The position numbers and the translations under genes were made by a program. A DNA stretch of 64,000 bases from Desulfovibrio litoralis DSM 11393 (GTDB lineage Bacteria > Desulfobacterota > Desulfovibrionia > Desulfovibrionales > Desulfovibrionaceae): contig NZ_FRDI01000002.1 in the NCBI RefSeq assembly GCF_900143255.1, positions 420,851 through 484,850 on the forward strand. The letters are read 5' to 3'. A model generated the notes under the pieces. The model was not told the origin of the DNA and did not search any database. It worked only from the letters and a program-made list of their open reading frames with translations. This document shows, in pieces, positions 63,986 through 64,000 of the stretch (position 1 is the first letter of the stretch; every line of letters starts with the position of its first letter).

Positions 63986-64000
63986 GAGTATTCTCTCTAT

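Overview
This is an AT-rich bacterial chromosome segment. Its gene content points to a dissimilatory sulfate- or sulfite-respiring member of the Desulfovibrionaceae (Desulfovibrio/Bilophila/Lawsonia relatives). The evidence is a complete APS reductase (aprBA), the Qmo membrane complex (qmoABC with a qmoD-like gene), the Dsr membrane complex (dsrMKJOP, preceded by an RsbRD-N-domain gene), a tungsten/molybdenum aldehyde:ferredoxin oxidoreductase with a sigma-54 regulator, and indolepyruvate:ferredoxin oxidoreductase. The strong AT bias, the autotransporter and the ammonia-dependent asparagine synthetase would fit a host-associated lineage, but the genus cannot be fixed from sequence reading alone. 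sat and dsrAB are not in the window.

Layout. 1-9.9 kb (mostly minus strand): 5' part of an aldehyde oxidoreductase gene, its putative CBS-PAS sigma-54 activator, a DsrE-like protein (plus strand), cardiolipin synthase, an outer-membrane beta-barrel protein, and two paralogous secreted TPR proteins around a methyltransferase. 10-14.9 kb (plus): diguanylate cyclase and a repeat-rich autotransporter, followed by a decayed copy of the cyclase 3' end. 14.9-18.6 kb: an exported protein gene split by an in-frame stop, asnA, and a YiiG-like lipoprotein. 18.6-23.7 kb (minus): L,D-transpeptidase, thiD, thiE, nadE, qmoD-like. 23.8-31.3 kb (minus): qmoC, qmoB, qmoA, aprA, aprB. 31.8-41.5 kb (minus): ZraP/Spy-like metal-binding protein, methyltransferase, ilvD, ilvC, iorB, iorA, TPR membrane protein, hybrid histidine kinase. 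41.7-47.5 kb (minus): dsrP, O, J, K, M and the RsbRD-N gene. 47.5-48.3 kb is a long divergent intergenic region with a strong orphan terminator (possible small RNA) and a hairpin-rich repeat. 48.3-63.6 kb (plus): HD protein, cbiB, lon, ksgA, HU, a small membrane protein, rpsU, yqeY, mutS2, dnaG, rpoD, threonine aldolase and tRNA-Ser(GCU). One unrecognised minus-strand gene closes the window.

How the genes work together. AprAB reduces APS to sulfite, and QmoABC is thought to link the quinone pool to it. DsrMKJOP links periplasm and quinone to the sulfite-reduction step in the cytoplasm. Both sets have candidate TTGACA/TATAAT-like promoters upstream and strong hairpin terminators downstream. 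AOR and IorAB are ferredoxin-linked oxidoreductases for aldehydes and aryl-pyruvates. The plus-strand half is a housekeeping macrodomain (DNA primase, primary sigma factor, S21, HU, Lon).

The less ordinary signals are: (i) three GATGC-N6-GCATC palindromes and a sigma-54-like promoter between the activator gene and the AOR gene; (ii) a NadE whose glutaminase nucleophile cysteine appears to be replaced by glycine; (iii) a gene split by an in-frame TAA; (iv) duplicated diguanylate cyclase 3' ends flanking the autotransporter; (v) a hairpin-rich, MITE-like intergenic repeat present in full or in part at three places; and (vi) a possible small RNA upstream of the HD-domain gene.
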